Below are positions 45,453 to 55,467 of a stretch of 64,000 bases of DNA, piece after piece. Every line of letters starts with the position of its first letter. The first letter of the stretch is position 1. The notes under the pieces are model-generated. The model was not told the DNA's origin. It did not search any database and saw only the letters and a program-made list of their open reading frames with translations. Position numbers and translations under genes: made by a program. The stretch comes from Candidatus Latescibacterota bacterium (GTDB taxonomy: Bacteria; Latescibacterota; MWCZ01), in assembly GCA_022706085.1 (NCBI GenBank), contig JAKJDF010000002.1, forward strand, positions 411,479-475,478. Reading direction: 5' to 3'.

Positions 45453-48400
45453 ATGAGTGACAAACGGGTAACCCGTTGGCTCGCGTTCCTGATGTTCCTT
45501 GTCGTGTTCGGGATCTATTTCCGGACTATGGCACCGACGACGTCCTTCTGGGATTGCGGGGAGTTCATCGCATGCTCGTTCACGCTGGGAGTCCCCCATC
45601 CACCGGGGTCCCCGCTGTTTATCATGCTGGGCCGCGTGTTCTCGATGGTCCCGATCGAGGGATTTCTGAAGGCGTGGGGATGGCTTCCGGAATATGCCGA
45701 CGGTGCCGCGCGGGTGAACATCATGTCCCCGTTGGCCGGCGCTCTTTCGGCGCTGTTCTGCTACCTCGTCATTCTGCGTCTGATCCGCGGCTGGCAGGGT
45801 CCGCTCGGAACCGTGAAGGAACGCTGGTCGGACCATGTCGGCGCGGTGGTCGGCACACTCATTTTCGCGCTGGCGGATTCCAACTGGTTCAACGCGGTTG
45901 AAGGGGAGGTGTACGCCTACGCCATCTTCCTCATGATGCTGGCGCTGTATCTTGGCCTCGTGTGGGCCGATTCGATCGGGAAACCGGTCCACCTGCCGCT
46001 TGCCCTGTTCCTGGCGTATCTCATGGGGCTGGCCAGCGGGCTGCACCTGTTGTGCCTGCTCGTGCTCCCCACCATTGCGTTTATCGGCCTCTTCACGTAT
46101 GTCAGAGACCGGTACGACGCATGGAAGATCGTCGGCGCCGCGGCGTTGCTGGTTATCGGCGCGTACTTCGCGATGCACGCGATGAATGCGCGCCGTCTGC
46201 TCGGCGACGAATGGGCGGAACCGGCGTCGCTGTACGGCATCAGCGAAGACCCCATGGCCTACCTGCAGATCAGCATCGTGCTGGCGGTGATTTTCGGCGT
46301 GGCAGGCGTGGTGGTAACGTTCCTCACGAAGACGGTGAAAACTCGCGACATCTGGGCGGCAATATTTGTCGCCGGAGCCGCGGCAGCAACGGTTCAGTCG
46401 CTTACGGGGGTGTTCTTCTGGGTTGAGAACGTTCAAGCCTTCCCGACCTCGCGCGTGGTCGGTGCTCTCGGGTTGCTGGTGATCCTGTATTTTCTTTCGC
46501 AAAGCCGGGAACGGCCCTCCATTCCCGTCCTGAAGGGGTATCACCTTCTCGTCGGGATGTTGCTTCTGGTGGTGGTCGGGTACTCCACGTACCTGTTTCT
46601 CATGATCCGTTCCGGATTGAACCCCACCATTGACGAAAACAACCCGGAGAACTGGAAAAACCTCTTTGACTTCCTTGCCCGAAAGCAATACGGCAACGAA
46701 GACATGTCCATGATCATCTTCAGCCGCAAAGCCAGCATGCAGTATCAGTTCTGGGACATGTTCATCAAATACCTGTTGCACCAGTTCCCTATGAGCATCT
46801 CCGGAGTGTTGTTTGATTGGAAGCTCACGTTCAGGTCGGCAATGGAGGTTTCCTACTTCGGGATGCGTGTGCCCGATTTCCCGCTCCTGCTCATGTTTCT
46901 CGGCCTCGGGTGGCATTTCAGCGCCGATAGAAAGCGTTTCTTTGGGTTGCTCGCCCTGTTCATCATCTCCGGTCTGGGGCTGGTGATTTACCTCAACATG
47001 CCCGATCCGCAACCGCGTGAGCGGCACTACGTGTTCACCGGCGCGATTTCCGTAATGGCGATCTGGATGGGCATGGGGGTGACCGGCCTCATCCGGACGG
47101 CGTCGTCGTGGCTGCCTGCGTCCGTGCCTGAATGGCTTCGAACGAAATTCCTTCCCGTCCTGATGGCCCTTATCGGGTTTGTTGTGCCGGTGTGGTTCCT
47201 GCTGGGCTACCCGCTCGTGGACGAGTATTCGGGTGATTTCAGCGTGCGTTATTCCAACTTCGTCAAACACGACCGCAGGTATGACACCGTCGGCTATGAT
47301 TACGCGTACAACATCCTTCAGTCGTGTGATAAGGACGCCGTGCTGTTCACCAACGGGGATAATGACACCTTCCCGCTCTGGTACGTTCAGGAAGTGGCCG
47401 GCGTGCGGAAGGATGTGCGGGTGGTCAACCTGAGCCTCTTAAACACCGACTGGTACATCCAGCAGCTACGCGATAACGAGCCGAAAATTCCCATGAGCGC
47501 GAGCTGGACGAACGACTGGATCACCGATACCCTGTGCGGCAACACGCTCGAATCGCTTATCAGTTCGGGCCGGATTGATCTCACACCGAACGGTACGCCG
47601 TATGACGAAAATGGCCGGGTGGTGGGCTGGGTGACGAAACCCGTTACGGCGGGAAGGGTGGATTCCGCGTACATCGAGCTGAAAAACGGCGAAATCCGGC
47701 GCGGCATCGTCGGGGTTCCGGTTACCGGCGGCACGGTGCTGAAGGAGTACGGCAAGGCCGAGTGGGACACAATTCCGGATGCGGATGTGCGTGTTCGGTT
47801 GATTGGTCAGTCCTTCCCGGGAATCACGTGGAATATGCCGGCTTCGCCCGAGTACCGCGTGCTCCGCGTGCAGGACGTGATGATTTTCAAAATCCTCGAC
47901 TGGGTGAAGTGGCAGCGGCCTGTCTACTTCGCGGTCACCGTGGCGTCCGACAACCTGATCGGCCTCGACAAGTACCTGCAGATGGAAGGCATGGTTCTTC
48001 GGATCACCAACCAGGCAGACAGCACCTACGTGGAAGGGCGCGGTTCGTACGCACTCGACATCGAGCGCTCAAAGCACAATCTGGACAACGTATACCAGAT
48101 TCGGCACATGATGGACCAGCGGATTTACAAGGACGACAACATGCTGAAGCTGGTCTCGAACTACCGCTCCGCCTACCTGCGGCTTGCAGAGAAGCAGATC
48201 GATACGGGTGACACGCTTGGCGCCCGGGAGACGCTCGTGAAGTTCAACCAGCGGATCCCGCGGGATTGGCGGGGCGCGTACTATGGTGCCACGGTTTCCC
48301 GCCGGGGCGGCGCGCTGCTGGACAGCCTGACACAGGGATATCTGCGGGAGGCTTCCCAGGCACTGCTGAATGAACTGCCCACCATGCACGTGTTCGACAT

Positions 48401-48794
48401 CTACTCGCTGGAACGTGTTCGCATGACGGCGCAATTGCTCCGTTCCACGGGCCAGGAGCGGGAGGCGATCAGGCTGCTGTTGGCCACGGACCCCTATCTT
48501 CAGAAACCGTCCCCGCTTTCCGGCATCTCAAGCGTGGACCGTATCGGCCTGTTTTTCGAGGCCTCAACGATTTATGACCAGGTCGGAGATGTTCAGAACG
48601 CGCGAGAAATGCTCGAGCGATGCCGGAACCTGTTGATGGTGATTCCCAACACCGCGGAAGCGAACCAGGAATTCGCGCGGACGTTCCGAACGGACGCCAT
48701 GACGCTGGCCAGCGAAGTGAACCGCCGTATCGCGGATCTGGAACAGAGAGCACGCCAGACTGCTCCGCGGGGCGATTCGCTGCCGGGTCGGTGA
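45453..48794 (+). CDS. DUF2723 membrane protein (TMEM260/protein O-mannosyltransferase-like)
   Basis: 1113-aa protein. Residues about 1-600 contain a dozen or more membrane helices. The conserved GT-C-type loop near the N-terminus reads SFWDCGEFIACS with Asp/Glu, followed by HPPGSPLF. The rest is soluble: a domain carrying NGDNDTFPLWYVQE and a helical repeat-like C-terminus. DUF2723 members are linked to lipid-dependent protein O-mannosylation in FCB bacteria and eukaryotes. It heads a run with GT2, flippase and GT2 genes, supporting a glycosylation role. Confidence 0.88.
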   Translation: MSDKRVTRWLAFLMFLVVFGIYFRTMAPTTSFWDCGEFIACSFTLGVPHPPGSPLFIMLGRVFSMVPIEGFLKAWGWLPEYADGAARVNIMSPLAGALSALFCYLVILRLIRGWQGPLGTVKERWSDHVGAVVGTLIFALADSNWFNAVEGEVYAYAIFLMMLALYLGLVWADSIGKPVHLPLALFLAYLMGLASGLHLLCLLVLPTIAFIGLFTYVRDRYDAWKIVGAAALLVIGAYFAMHAMNARRLLGDEWAEPASLYGISEDPMAYLQISIVLAVIFGVAGVVVTFLTKTVKTRDIWAAIFVAGAAAATVQSLTGVFFWVENVQAFPTSRVVGALGLLVILYFLSQSRERPSIPVLKGYHLLVGMLLLVVVGYSTYLFLMIRSGLNPTIDENNPENWKNLFDFLARKQYGNEDMSMIIFSRKASMQYQFWDMFIKYLLHQFPMSISGVLFDWKLTFRSAMEVSYFGMRVPDFPLLLMFLGLGWHFSADRKRFFGLLALFIISGLGLVIYLNMPDPQPRERHYVFTGAISVMAIWMGMGVTGLIRTASSWLPASVPEWLRTKFLPVLMALIGFVVPVWFLLGYPLVDEYSGDFSVRYSNFVKHDRRYDTVGYDYAYNILQSCDKDAVLFTNGDNDTFPLWYVQEVAGVRKDVRVVNLSLLNTDWYIQQLRDNEPKIPMSASWTNDWITDTLCGNTLESLISSGRIDLTPNGTPYDENGRVVGWVTKPVTAGRVDSAYIELKNGEIRRGIVGVPVTGGTVLKEYGKAEWDTIPDADVRVRLIGQSFPGITWNMPASPEYRVLRVQDVMIFKILDWVKWQRPVYFAVTVASDNLIGLDKYLQMEGMVLRITNQADSTYVEGRGSYALDIERSKHNLDNVYQIRHMMDQRIYKDDNMLKLVSNYRSAYLRLAEKQIDTGDTLGARETLVKFNQRIPRDWRGAYYGATVSRRGGALLDSLTQGYLREASQALLNELPTMHVFDIYSLERVRMTAQLLRSTGQEREAIRLLLATDPYLQKPSPLSGISSVDRIGLFFEASTIYDQVGDVQNAREMLERCRNLLMVIPNTAEANQEFARTFRTDAMTLASEVNRRIADLEQRARQTAPRGDSLPGR

Positions 48795-48894
48795 AAGAGC
48801 GCGGGAACGATGGGCCCGCCCGGGAAAAGGGTCATTCCGGTTTCACGGGAAAGGTTGCCTTTCGCAGAAAGGTAGCACAATCGCACGGGATGAC

Positions 48895-49917
48895 GTGTCC
48901 GTGGTGATTCCGCACTATGCGGGATCGCAGCTTTTTGAATGCCTTGAGGCGCTGTTTTCTGATTCGGACGCTCCGGGCGAGGTGCTGGTGGTTGATGACG
49001 CGTCCACCGACGGCACCTCAGAGGTGGCAAAGCGGCGCTACCCCGGCATTCGGTTGCTAATAAACAAAACGAACCTGGGCTTTGTGGGGGCGTGCAATCG
49101 TGGGCTTGCAGAAGCGGCGGGCGCATACGCTGTTCTTCTGAACGACGATGCTCTCCCGCAACCGGACTGGTTGCGCCCGCTTCTCGAAACCATGGAACGC
49201 GACCCGCAGATCGCCGCGTGTCAGCCAAAAATCCTCCGCGCGCACAACTCCGCGATTTTTGACTATGCTGGCGCAGCGGGTGGTCTTCTTGACCGCTACG
49301 GGTACCCCTTCGCGCTCGGCCGCTGGTTTGACGTGTGCGAAGCGGACACCGGCCAGTACGACGCCCCGCGGGAGATCATGTGGGCATCGGGCGCCGCAAT
49401 GATGCTGCGCATGAGCGTGTATCGTGAAATCGGCGGGCTGGAGCCGGTGTTCCAGATGCACATGGAAGAAATCGACTGGTGCTGGCGCGCCAGGGTGGCC
49501 GGGTATCACATTGTCAGCGTGCCGGAATCGAGGATCCTTCATTACGGCGCCGCAACGTTGAAAGCGGAATCCCTTCGCAAGATGTATTTGAACCACCGGA
49601 ACAGCCTCCTCCTGCTTGTGAAGAACTACGAACTGTGGACGCTTGCTCGGGTGCTGCCCGTTCGCCTTCTGCTTGAGCTGGTGACCATTCTCGGGGGGCT
49701 CGTCACACTCAACTGGCGGCGCGCACTGGGCGCTGCGTGGGGGTTGTTGGGCGCGGTGGCGGCGTTGCCCCGGATTCTGCCCGCACGGGCACAGGTGCAG
49801 AGACTAAGGCGCGTACGGGACGGCGAAATCGCTCGCTATCTTTATCAGGGCAGCATCGTGCTTCGCTGGCTCCTTCACAAGGGTGCTCCCGCGGAGATTC
49901 CGGGAGCCGGCGCATGA
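48895..49917 (+). CDS. Glycosyltransferase family 2 (rhamnosyltransferase-like)
   Basis: 340-aa GT-A enzyme. Nucleotide-sugar motifs are VVDDASTDGT and the DxD-like LLNDDA, with the catalytic-base region MEEIDWCWRARVAGY. A hydrophobic stretch around 260-290 may attach it to the membrane. The start is GTG 48895 with only a weak ribosome site. Its stop overlaps the flippase start (ATGA). It likely adds sugars to a lipid-linked surface glycan. Confidence 0.87.
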   Translation: MSVVIPHYAGSQLFECLEALFSDSDAPGEVLVVDDASTDGTSEVAKRRYPGIRLLINKTNLGFVGACNRGLAEAAGAYAVLLNDDALPQPDWLRPLLETMERDPQIAACQPKILRAHNSAIFDYAGAAGGLLDRYGYPFALGRWFDVCEADTGQYDAPREIMWASGAAMMLRMSVYREIGGLEPVFQMHMEEIDWCWRARVAGYHIVSVPESRILHYGAATLKAESLRKMYLNHRNSLLLLVKNYELWTLARVLPVRLLLELVTILGGLVTLNWRRALGAAWGLLGAVAALPRILPARAQVQRLRRVRDGEIARYLYQGSIVLRWLLHKGAPAEIPGAGA

Positions 49918-50906
49918 GCTGGTGGCGTTCTCCGTGGGTCAGCCGTGTGCTCAAACTTGTGGTCAGCGTCGTCCTGATCGGGGGAATTGTCTGGCAGGTC
50001 GGGCCGGATGCCGTTCTGCCGACCTCCTTCTCATGGTGGTACGGTATCGCGGCGGTTGCGGTGTTTGTCCTCAGCAACCTGCTTGGGGCTTTCCAGTGGA
50101 ACCTGCTTCTGAACATCGCAGGCATTGAACTCCCAAAACGCGTTGTCACGCGCGCCTATTTCATCTCCCTGTTTTTCAACAACTTCCTCATCGGCAACGT
50201 GGGTGGCGACGTCCTGCGCGCGTTCGAAGTTCGGAAAAACGCCTCTCCCGGACTGACCCATACCACTGCGTCGGGTGTCGCGACCATCGTAATGGATCGT
50301 TTCCTCGGGTTCTTCACCATGATGATTTTTGCGGGCGCTGCAGCTCTATTCACCGAAGAGCACTCGGAGTTCGGCGCTCTGATCGCCGGGGTTCTCGGCG
50401 GTTTCGTGGTGCTGGGCGTCCTGATCACAAGCCGGCGTATTGGAACGCGCGTGGATGCATGCGTGGTGGGGCTGCTGCCCGAACGCGTGTCGCGAACGCT
50501 TACCGGGCTTCGAGCCGGGTTTGTTGCGATGCGGGCCCGCTGGGTGGTGCTGGGAATGGCAGCGGCGGTTTCAGTTCTTGTTCAGGGGTTGCGGATTTAC
50601 GTGCACTACCTGTGCGCGTTGTCCATCGGGGTGGATATCCCGTTAATTTACTTCTGGACGTTCATCCCGCTTATCGGGGTTGCCGCGGCGATTCCGATAA
50701 GTTCGGGTGGACTCGGACCCAGGGAATGGGCGGCCAAATGGCTTTTCACGACGCTGCCAGGGGTTGCCGCGGGGGGAGTGGTAGCCATGGAGCTTCTGGC
50801 ACACATGACGGCACTCGCTTCAAGCCTTCCCGGCGCCGTGGCGTTTGTCCTCCGGAGGGAATCCACGCACGCGACTGAGCCCTCACCGGACCTCTCCACA
50901 GGATGA
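49914..50906 (+). CDS. YbhN/LPG synthase-like flippase-domain membrane protein
   Basis: 330 aa with about eight membrane helices. Characteristic segments are FFNNFLIGNVGGDVLRAFEV and IPISSGGLGPREWA, typical of the lysylphosphatidylglycerol synthetase transmembrane/AglD family. ATG 49914 overlaps the GT2 stop, and its own stop overlaps the next GT2 start. Probably moves a glycolipid across the inner membrane (inference). Confidence 0.87.
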   Translation: MSWWRSPWVSRVLKLVVSVVLIGGIVWQVGPDAVLPTSFSWWYGIAAVAVFVLSNLLGAFQWNLLLNIAGIELPKRVVTRAYFISLFFNNFLIGNVGGDVLRAFEVRKNASPGLTHTTASGVATIVMDRFLGFFTMMIFAGAAALFTEEHSEFGALIAGVLGGFVVLGVLITSRRIGTRVDACVVGLLPERVSRTLTGLRAGFVAMRARWVVLGMAAAVSVLVQGLRIYVHYLCALSIGVDIPLIYFWTFIPLIGVAAAIPISSGGLGPREWAAKWLFTTLPGVAAGGVVAMELLAHMTALASSLPGAVAFVLRRESTHATEPSPDLSTG

Positions 50907-51859
50907 CACTCATGTCTCCACGTACCGTCTCCATCGTGATACCGTTGCTGGACGAAGAGGAGAGCCTTCGCCCTCTGCACGAAGCCCTTGCGAGAGTGAT
51001 CGATCGCGAGGGATATGTCGCGGAGATCGTGTTTATTGACGACGGGAGCCGTGATGGTTCTTTCTCCGTCATCCGGGAACTCGCCGAAAAGGATCCACGC
51101 GTCAAAGCAGTGCGGTTCCGGCGCAATTTCGGGAAATCAGCCGGGCTGGCAACGGCGTTTCGGGTTGCCACGGGCGATATCGTGGTTACGATGGACGCTG
51201 ATCTTCAGGACGATCCGGAGGAAATTCCGAATCTCATTGCGAAGCTGGATGAGGGGTATGATCTGGTTACCGGCTGGAAGGTGGTACGACACGACCCGAT
51301 CTCCAAGACGTTGCCCTCCAAGGTGTTCAACCGGGTGACGTCGTTCATCACCGGTATCAAGCTGCACGACTTCAACTGCGGCCTGAAAGCCTACCGCCGG
51401 GAATTGACCAAAAGCATCCGCATGAAGCGGGGAATGCACCGGTTCGTACCGGCTCTCGCGCACTGGCAGGGGTTTCGCGTGGCGGAGATTCCGGTTCAGC
51501 ACCACCCCCGCAGGTTCGGAAAGAGCAAATTCGGCGCGAAACGCTTCGTGGACGGCTTCCTCGACCTGCTCACGGTGGTGCTGTTGACGCGCTATGTCAG
51601 CCGCCCCCTTCATTTCTTCGGCTGGGCAGGCACGTTTCTCATGGCAGGCGGCGTGGCGATTGAGGGATACATCGCGTACCTGCGGCTGGTACACGGATGG
51701 ATCATGAACCGCTATCCTCTCCTGTGGCTTGGGGTGCTGATGATTATCGTCGGCCTGCAGATGCTCTCCACGGGTCTCCTGGCGGAACTGGTGGCAAACG
51801 TGAAGGGGGATGAGGGAGAGGTCTCCATTCTCGAAACCATCCGGGCGGAAGGTGTGTAA
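50903..51859 (+). CDS. GtrB/DPM1-like polyprenyl-phosphate glycosyltransferase
   Basis: 318 aa. The GT2 domain has FIDDGSRDGS, the DxD MDADLQDDPEEI and HHPRRFGKSKF. Two C-terminal membrane helices (about 230-290) match GtrB-type enzymes that charge undecaprenyl phosphate with a single hexose. A 4-nt overlap couples it to the flippase gene. It could supply the lipid-linked sugar used by the DUF2723 protein. Confidence 0.9.
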   Translation: MTLMSPRTVSIVIPLLDEEESLRPLHEALARVIDREGYVAEIVFIDDGSRDGSFSVIRELAEKDPRVKAVRFRRNFGKSAGLATAFRVATGDIVVTMDADLQDDPEEIPNLIAKLDEGYDLVTGWKVVRHDPISKTLPSKVFNRVTSFITGIKLHDFNCGLKAYRRELTKSIRMKRGMHRFVPALAHWQGFRVAEIPVQHHPRRFGKSKFGAKRFVDGFLDLLTVVLLTRYVSRPLHFFGWAGTFLMAGGVAIEGYIAYLRLVHGWIMNRYPLLWLGVLMIIVGLQMLSTGLLAELVANVKGDEGEVSILETIRAEGV

Positions 51860-52112
51860 CCTGACCAACCGATCCTCTCCGCTTTCGGCGGGCGAGAAGT
51901 GCGCGACCATCTCTCCACAGACATGTCCTCCCGCGCGATTCTGACGAGCACTTCACCGTGTCGCCGGACCACCTCCCGAAAGGGGACAGAACGCGCTCCA
52001 GCTTCTGTTGCGTGGCCGTGTTTTCTCTGCCGGGTGATACCCCTCACCCCCCGAGCCGATGACGGGATCCATTTGCGAGTCTGACACCCCTGCATTCAAA
52101 CGGAGTTGACGA

Positions 52113-53525
52113 ATGTTCAGCCTGAACGCGCGCATGGCGCGGCCGCGCATAGGCCTGCTGCCCACCGGGCACTACTACTACTGGCAGCAATTTCCCGATC
52201 TCAGGGCGAAAGGCCTCGCCATGTACGGCAAGCTGCTGGAGCGTCTCGAAACGTTCGGAGATGTTATCGCGCCGGAGTTGGTAGACACGCCTGAAAAATC
52301 CGCCGCCGCGGGCGAGCTCTTCCTTAAGGAGCACGTGGACATCGTGCTGGTGTTTCCCTTCGGCTACACGCCGGCCATGTGCGTTGTTCCCGCGGCGCGT
52401 TCCCTGAGTGTGCCAATCCGCATCCTCAACGCCCATGAAGACGCGTCCTACGACTACGCCAAAGCCGATACAACGGAATACCTGCACCATGAGGGCGTCT
52501 GCTGCGTGCCGGAGTACGCGTCGGCGCTTCGCACAATCGGCAGAACGTTTCGCGTTCGAACGGGAGCCTTTCGCGATGGGCGGCTCTGGGATGAGATCGG
52601 CGCAGACTGCCGCGGAGCGGCTGCCGCACGGGTGTTCCGGGCCCTCAACTTCGGGGTGATTGGCGAAACCTACACCAATATGGCCGATATGCCGGTCGAC
52701 GAGCTGCGTTTGCTCAATGCAACAAGGAGGCTCCTGATTCGCCCCGAAGTGGAGGAGGTCGAGGAGGCGTACCACCACGCGACCCGCGCACAGGTGGACG
52801 AGATGCGCGGCCAGTTCCGCGTGATGTACGACGTGGACGCGGGGGTCACCGATGAGCACCTGCGCGAATCTGCGCGCATCGCAGTGGCGTTTGACGAAGT
52901 GATTATGCGCCACGACCTGTCCGCGTTCGGCTTCTACTGGTGGGGAATCAGGGAGACGGTGACGCAGTTTCGGGCCCAGGCCGCACTTGCCGTGTCGCGT
53001 CTTGCCGCGCTGGGAAGGCCCGGTGTCACCGAGGGCGACGTCAAAACCGCGATGGCGATGAAACTGCTCGATCTGCTCGGCGCCGGTGGCATGTTCGTCG
53101 AGTTCTTTTCCATGGATTTCGACGAGAACTTCATCCTGATGGGGCACGACGGTCCGAGCAACATCAACGTTGCGCAGGACCGTCCGAAGCTTTCGTTCCT
53201 GGAGGTGCACCACGGTAAATCGGGCAGCGGACTTGGCATCGACTTCCACATGAAGGAAGGCCCGGTGACACTGGTAAACCTCACGCAGGTGGATGCCGGC
53301 GAGTCGTTCAAACTCATCACGACAGCGGGGGAGGTGGTGCCGGGGAGCATTCTCTCAATCGGCAACCCGAACTGTCGCGTGCGGGTGGATCGGCCGATTC
53401 ATGAGTTCATGGACGCGTGGTGCCAGCAGGGCCCGTCTCACCACATCGCGCTCGGCATCGGCGATCACACGGCAGAGGTGGAAGCCTTCGCGGAGGCGAT
53501 CGGGTTCCGGTTTGTGAGGGTCTAG
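52113..53525 (+). CDS. L-fucose/L-arabinose isomerase-fold protein
   Basis: 470-aa protein of the fucose/arabinose isomerase superfamily. The N-terminal segment RIGLLPTGHYYYWQQFPDL and the middle FGYTPAMCVVPAARSLSVP match the substrate-side domains. The C-terminal barrel includes FDENFILMGHDGPSN and the final HHIALGIGDH segment, comparable to arabinose isomerase metal-site regions. It would interconvert an aldose and a ketose, plausibly in deoxyhexose use. GGAG lies 7 nt before the ATG. Convergent with ABC permeases. Confidence 0.78.
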   Translation: MFSLNARMARPRIGLLPTGHYYYWQQFPDLRAKGLAMYGKLLERLETFGDVIAPELVDTPEKSAAAGELFLKEHVDIVLVFPFGYTPAMCVVPAARSLSVPIRILNAHEDASYDYAKADTTEYLHHEGVCCVPEYASALRTIGRTFRVRTGAFRDGRLWDEIGADCRGAAAARVFRALNFGVIGETYTNMADMPVDELRLLNATRRLLIRPEVEEVEEAYHHATRAQVDEMRGQFRVMYDVDAGVTDEHLRESARIAVAFDEVIMRHDLSAFGFYWWGIRETVTQFRAQAALAVSRLAALGRPGVTEGDVKTAMAMKLLDLLGAGGMFVEFFSMDFDENFILMGHDGPSNINVAQDRPKLSFLEVHHGKSGSGLGIDFHMKEGPVTLVNLTQVDAGESFKLITTAGEVVPGSILSIGNPNCRVRVDRPIHEFMDAWCQQGPSHHIALGIGDHTAEVEAFAEAIGFRFVRV

Positions 53526-53554
53526 ACGCCGGTGACGGCGTGGGATCGCCGGGC

Positions 53555-54367
53555 TTACGCCTTGATGGCACCGGTTGCGATGCCTTCAACGAAATAGCGC
53601 ATGGTGATCGAGAAGAGGAGGATCAGGGGAAGTGACGCGATGGCGTACCCCGCCATCAGCGGTCCCCACGAAGTGGAGTGCTGCTTCGTCAGGTACGCGA
53701 GCCCGATGGAGACGGTTTTGAAGTTATCAGCGGCCACCAACGGCCAGATGTAGTCGTTCCAGACGAACACCACCGTCATGATGGCCAGCGTGCCGAGGAT
53801 GGATTTGGAAAGCGGCAACGCGATGCTCCAGTATTGCCGGATGTCGCTCGCCCCGTCCATCTGCGCCGCCTCGAACAGCTCCTTCGGAAGCCCCGCGAAG
53901 AACGTGCGCAGGATGTACACTTCAAGCACCTGGCGCGACGCGACGTAGAACAGGATTAGTGCCCACGCGGTTCCCACAAGGCCGAGCCTCAGCGCAAGCA
54001 CGTACTGGGGAATGAGGTTGAGAATGCCGGGAATCATCAGGAGCACGATCAAGGCGTAGAACAGCAGCGTTTTTCCGGGGAACTCATATCGCGCGAACAC
54101 ATACGCCGTCAGCGAACTCAGGGTGAGGCTTACCACGGTCACCACCGCCGCGACGACGAGCGTGTTAATGATATACGGGGACACTGCTTCCCAGCCTTCC
54201 ACGTAATTCCGCCACTGGAACGGGGAAGTCGGGTAAAGGATGTTGTCGAGGAACTGGCGCAGGTCCTTGAGGCTGATGCTGATCATCACCCAGAACGGCA
54301 CAAGCACGAAAAACGCCGCACCTGCGAGCAATGTGAACTTTGCGATTTCGGAACGTCTGCCAGTCAA
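53555..54367 (-). CDS. Carbohydrate ABC transporter permease, MalG-like
   Basis: 270-aa inner-membrane subunit with six hydrophobic segments. The EAA loop that contacts the ATPase reads EAAQMDGA at 166-173, followed by ALPLSK. It ends in the typical TGAIKA. Paired with the MalF-like gene 50 nt upstream. Neither a binding protein nor an ATPase is adjacent. Confidence 0.92.
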   Translation of the reverse strand: MTGRRSEIAKFTLLAGAAFFVLVPFWVMISISLKDLRQFLDNILYPTSPFQWRNYVEGWEAVSPYIINTLVVAAVVTVVSLTLSSLTAYVFARYEFPGKTLLFYALIVLLMIPGILNLIPQYVLALRLGLVGTAWALILFYVASRQVLEVYILRTFFAGLPKELFEAAQMDGASDIRQYWSIALPLSKSILGTLAIMTVVFVWNDYIWPLVAADNFKTVSIGLAYLTKQHSTSWGPLMAGYAIASLPLILLFSITMRYFVEGIATGAIKA

Positions 54368-54417
54368 TGCCCTACCCAGCCTTTGCCACGTTCACTTCCA
54401 GATCACGCGTCTCCCTT

Positions 54418-55347
54418 TCATGATGCCTCGTGCGTGCGGAAATACCGCATGTTGAGCACGGTCAATCCGAGTATCACAAGAAACATCACGACACCGATGG
54501 CCGACGCATAGCCCATCTGTGCGTACCGAAAGGCGGTGTTGTACATGATGAGCCCCGGGACCGTAGTCGCGTCGGATGGGCCGCCTCCCGTCATGATGAG
54601 CACCCGTCCGTAATCCTGCACGCCCCCGATAATGCCGAGAATCAGCATCAATTTCACCTGTCCGAGGATCATCGGAAGTTCGACCCGCACAAGCCGCTGC
54701 CACGCGCTTGCGCCATCAATCAGCGCGGAATCGTTCAGGTCCCTGGGTATTCGTTCGAGTCCTGCGAGATAGATGAGCAGAGCGATGGGGTTGATGTACG
54801 GGAACCCCATGAACATGAGACTCGGCATGGCAAGGCGAGTATCTGCCAGCCAGGTCGGTCCGTCGAATGGCGAAGGAATGATCCCGAGCCCGGCCAGCGC
54901 CCGGTTCAAAAGGCCCACCTGCGGGTTATAGATGAACATCCACAGGAGCATCCCCACCATGCCGGGCACCACCATCGGGATTACGAATACCATCCGGAAC
55001 CAGTACTGCACGCGTTTGTTCCGCAGGTGGTACAGGACCACCGCAAGCAGAATTGACGGAATCTGCAGGACAAGATTCGCCAAGACGAACAGAAGCATGT
55101 GCCACGAGGCAACGAGAAGGTCCCGATCGTTCAGGAAGATGCGGCGGAAATTCGCAAGGCCGACGTAGTCCTTTATGTTCGAACCGTTCCAGTTGAAGAA
55201 CGAGTGGTAGATCGCGCTCAACGAGGGGTAGTACGCGAAGATGCCGATGAAGACGAACGTCGGCAGGATGTACAAATACAACCGCGCTCCGTAGTACCAC
55301 GGCATGCGTCCGTCGCCGGACGTACGCTCGTGAGCAGCGCTGTCCAT
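54418..55347 (-). CDS. Carbohydrate ABC transporter permease, MalF-like
   Basis: 309 aa, six membrane segments. The first follows YGARLYLYILPTFVF, and the EAA-type loop is DSALIDGASAWQRLVRVELP. It forms a heterodimer with the MalG-like protein. ATG 55347 is chosen because the extension to 55467 is not transporter-like, though its ribosome site is weak. Confidence 0.9.
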   Translation of the reverse strand: MDSAAHERTSGDGRMPWYYGARLYLYILPTFVFIGIFAYYPSLSAIYHSFFNWNGSNIKDYVGLANFRRIFLNDRDLLVASWHMLLFVLANLVLQIPSILLAVVLYHLRNKRVQYWFRMVFVIPMVVPGMVGMLLWMFIYNPQVGLLNRALAGLGIIPSPFDGPTWLADTRLAMPSLMFMGFPYINPIALLIYLAGLERIPRDLNDSALIDGASAWQRLVRVELPMILGQVKLMLILGIIGGVQDYGRVLIMTGGGPSDATTVPGLIMYNTAFRYAQMGYASAIGVVMFLVILGLTVLNMRYFRTHEAS

Positions 55348-55467
55348 CGAGAGTACCGCTTCCGAAAGAGAATGAACTGCCTCGTTTGCGCAACGAAATA
55401 TGGGGGGACTGCGTTCCCACTGACAAGGCGAGGAGGACCGGGCTTGCAGGGAAAACAGGAGAGACAC

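Noticed and set aside
45369..47270. 633-aa open frame on the minus strand opposite the DUF2723 gene
   Set aside because: Its Arg/His/Gln-rich composition mirrors hydrophobic codons of the membrane protein; no domain is recognisable and the sense frame is certain.
52044..53249. 401-aa minus-strand frame opposite the isomerase-like gene
   Set aside because: Antisense shadow in high-GC DNA; His/Arg-rich with no motif.
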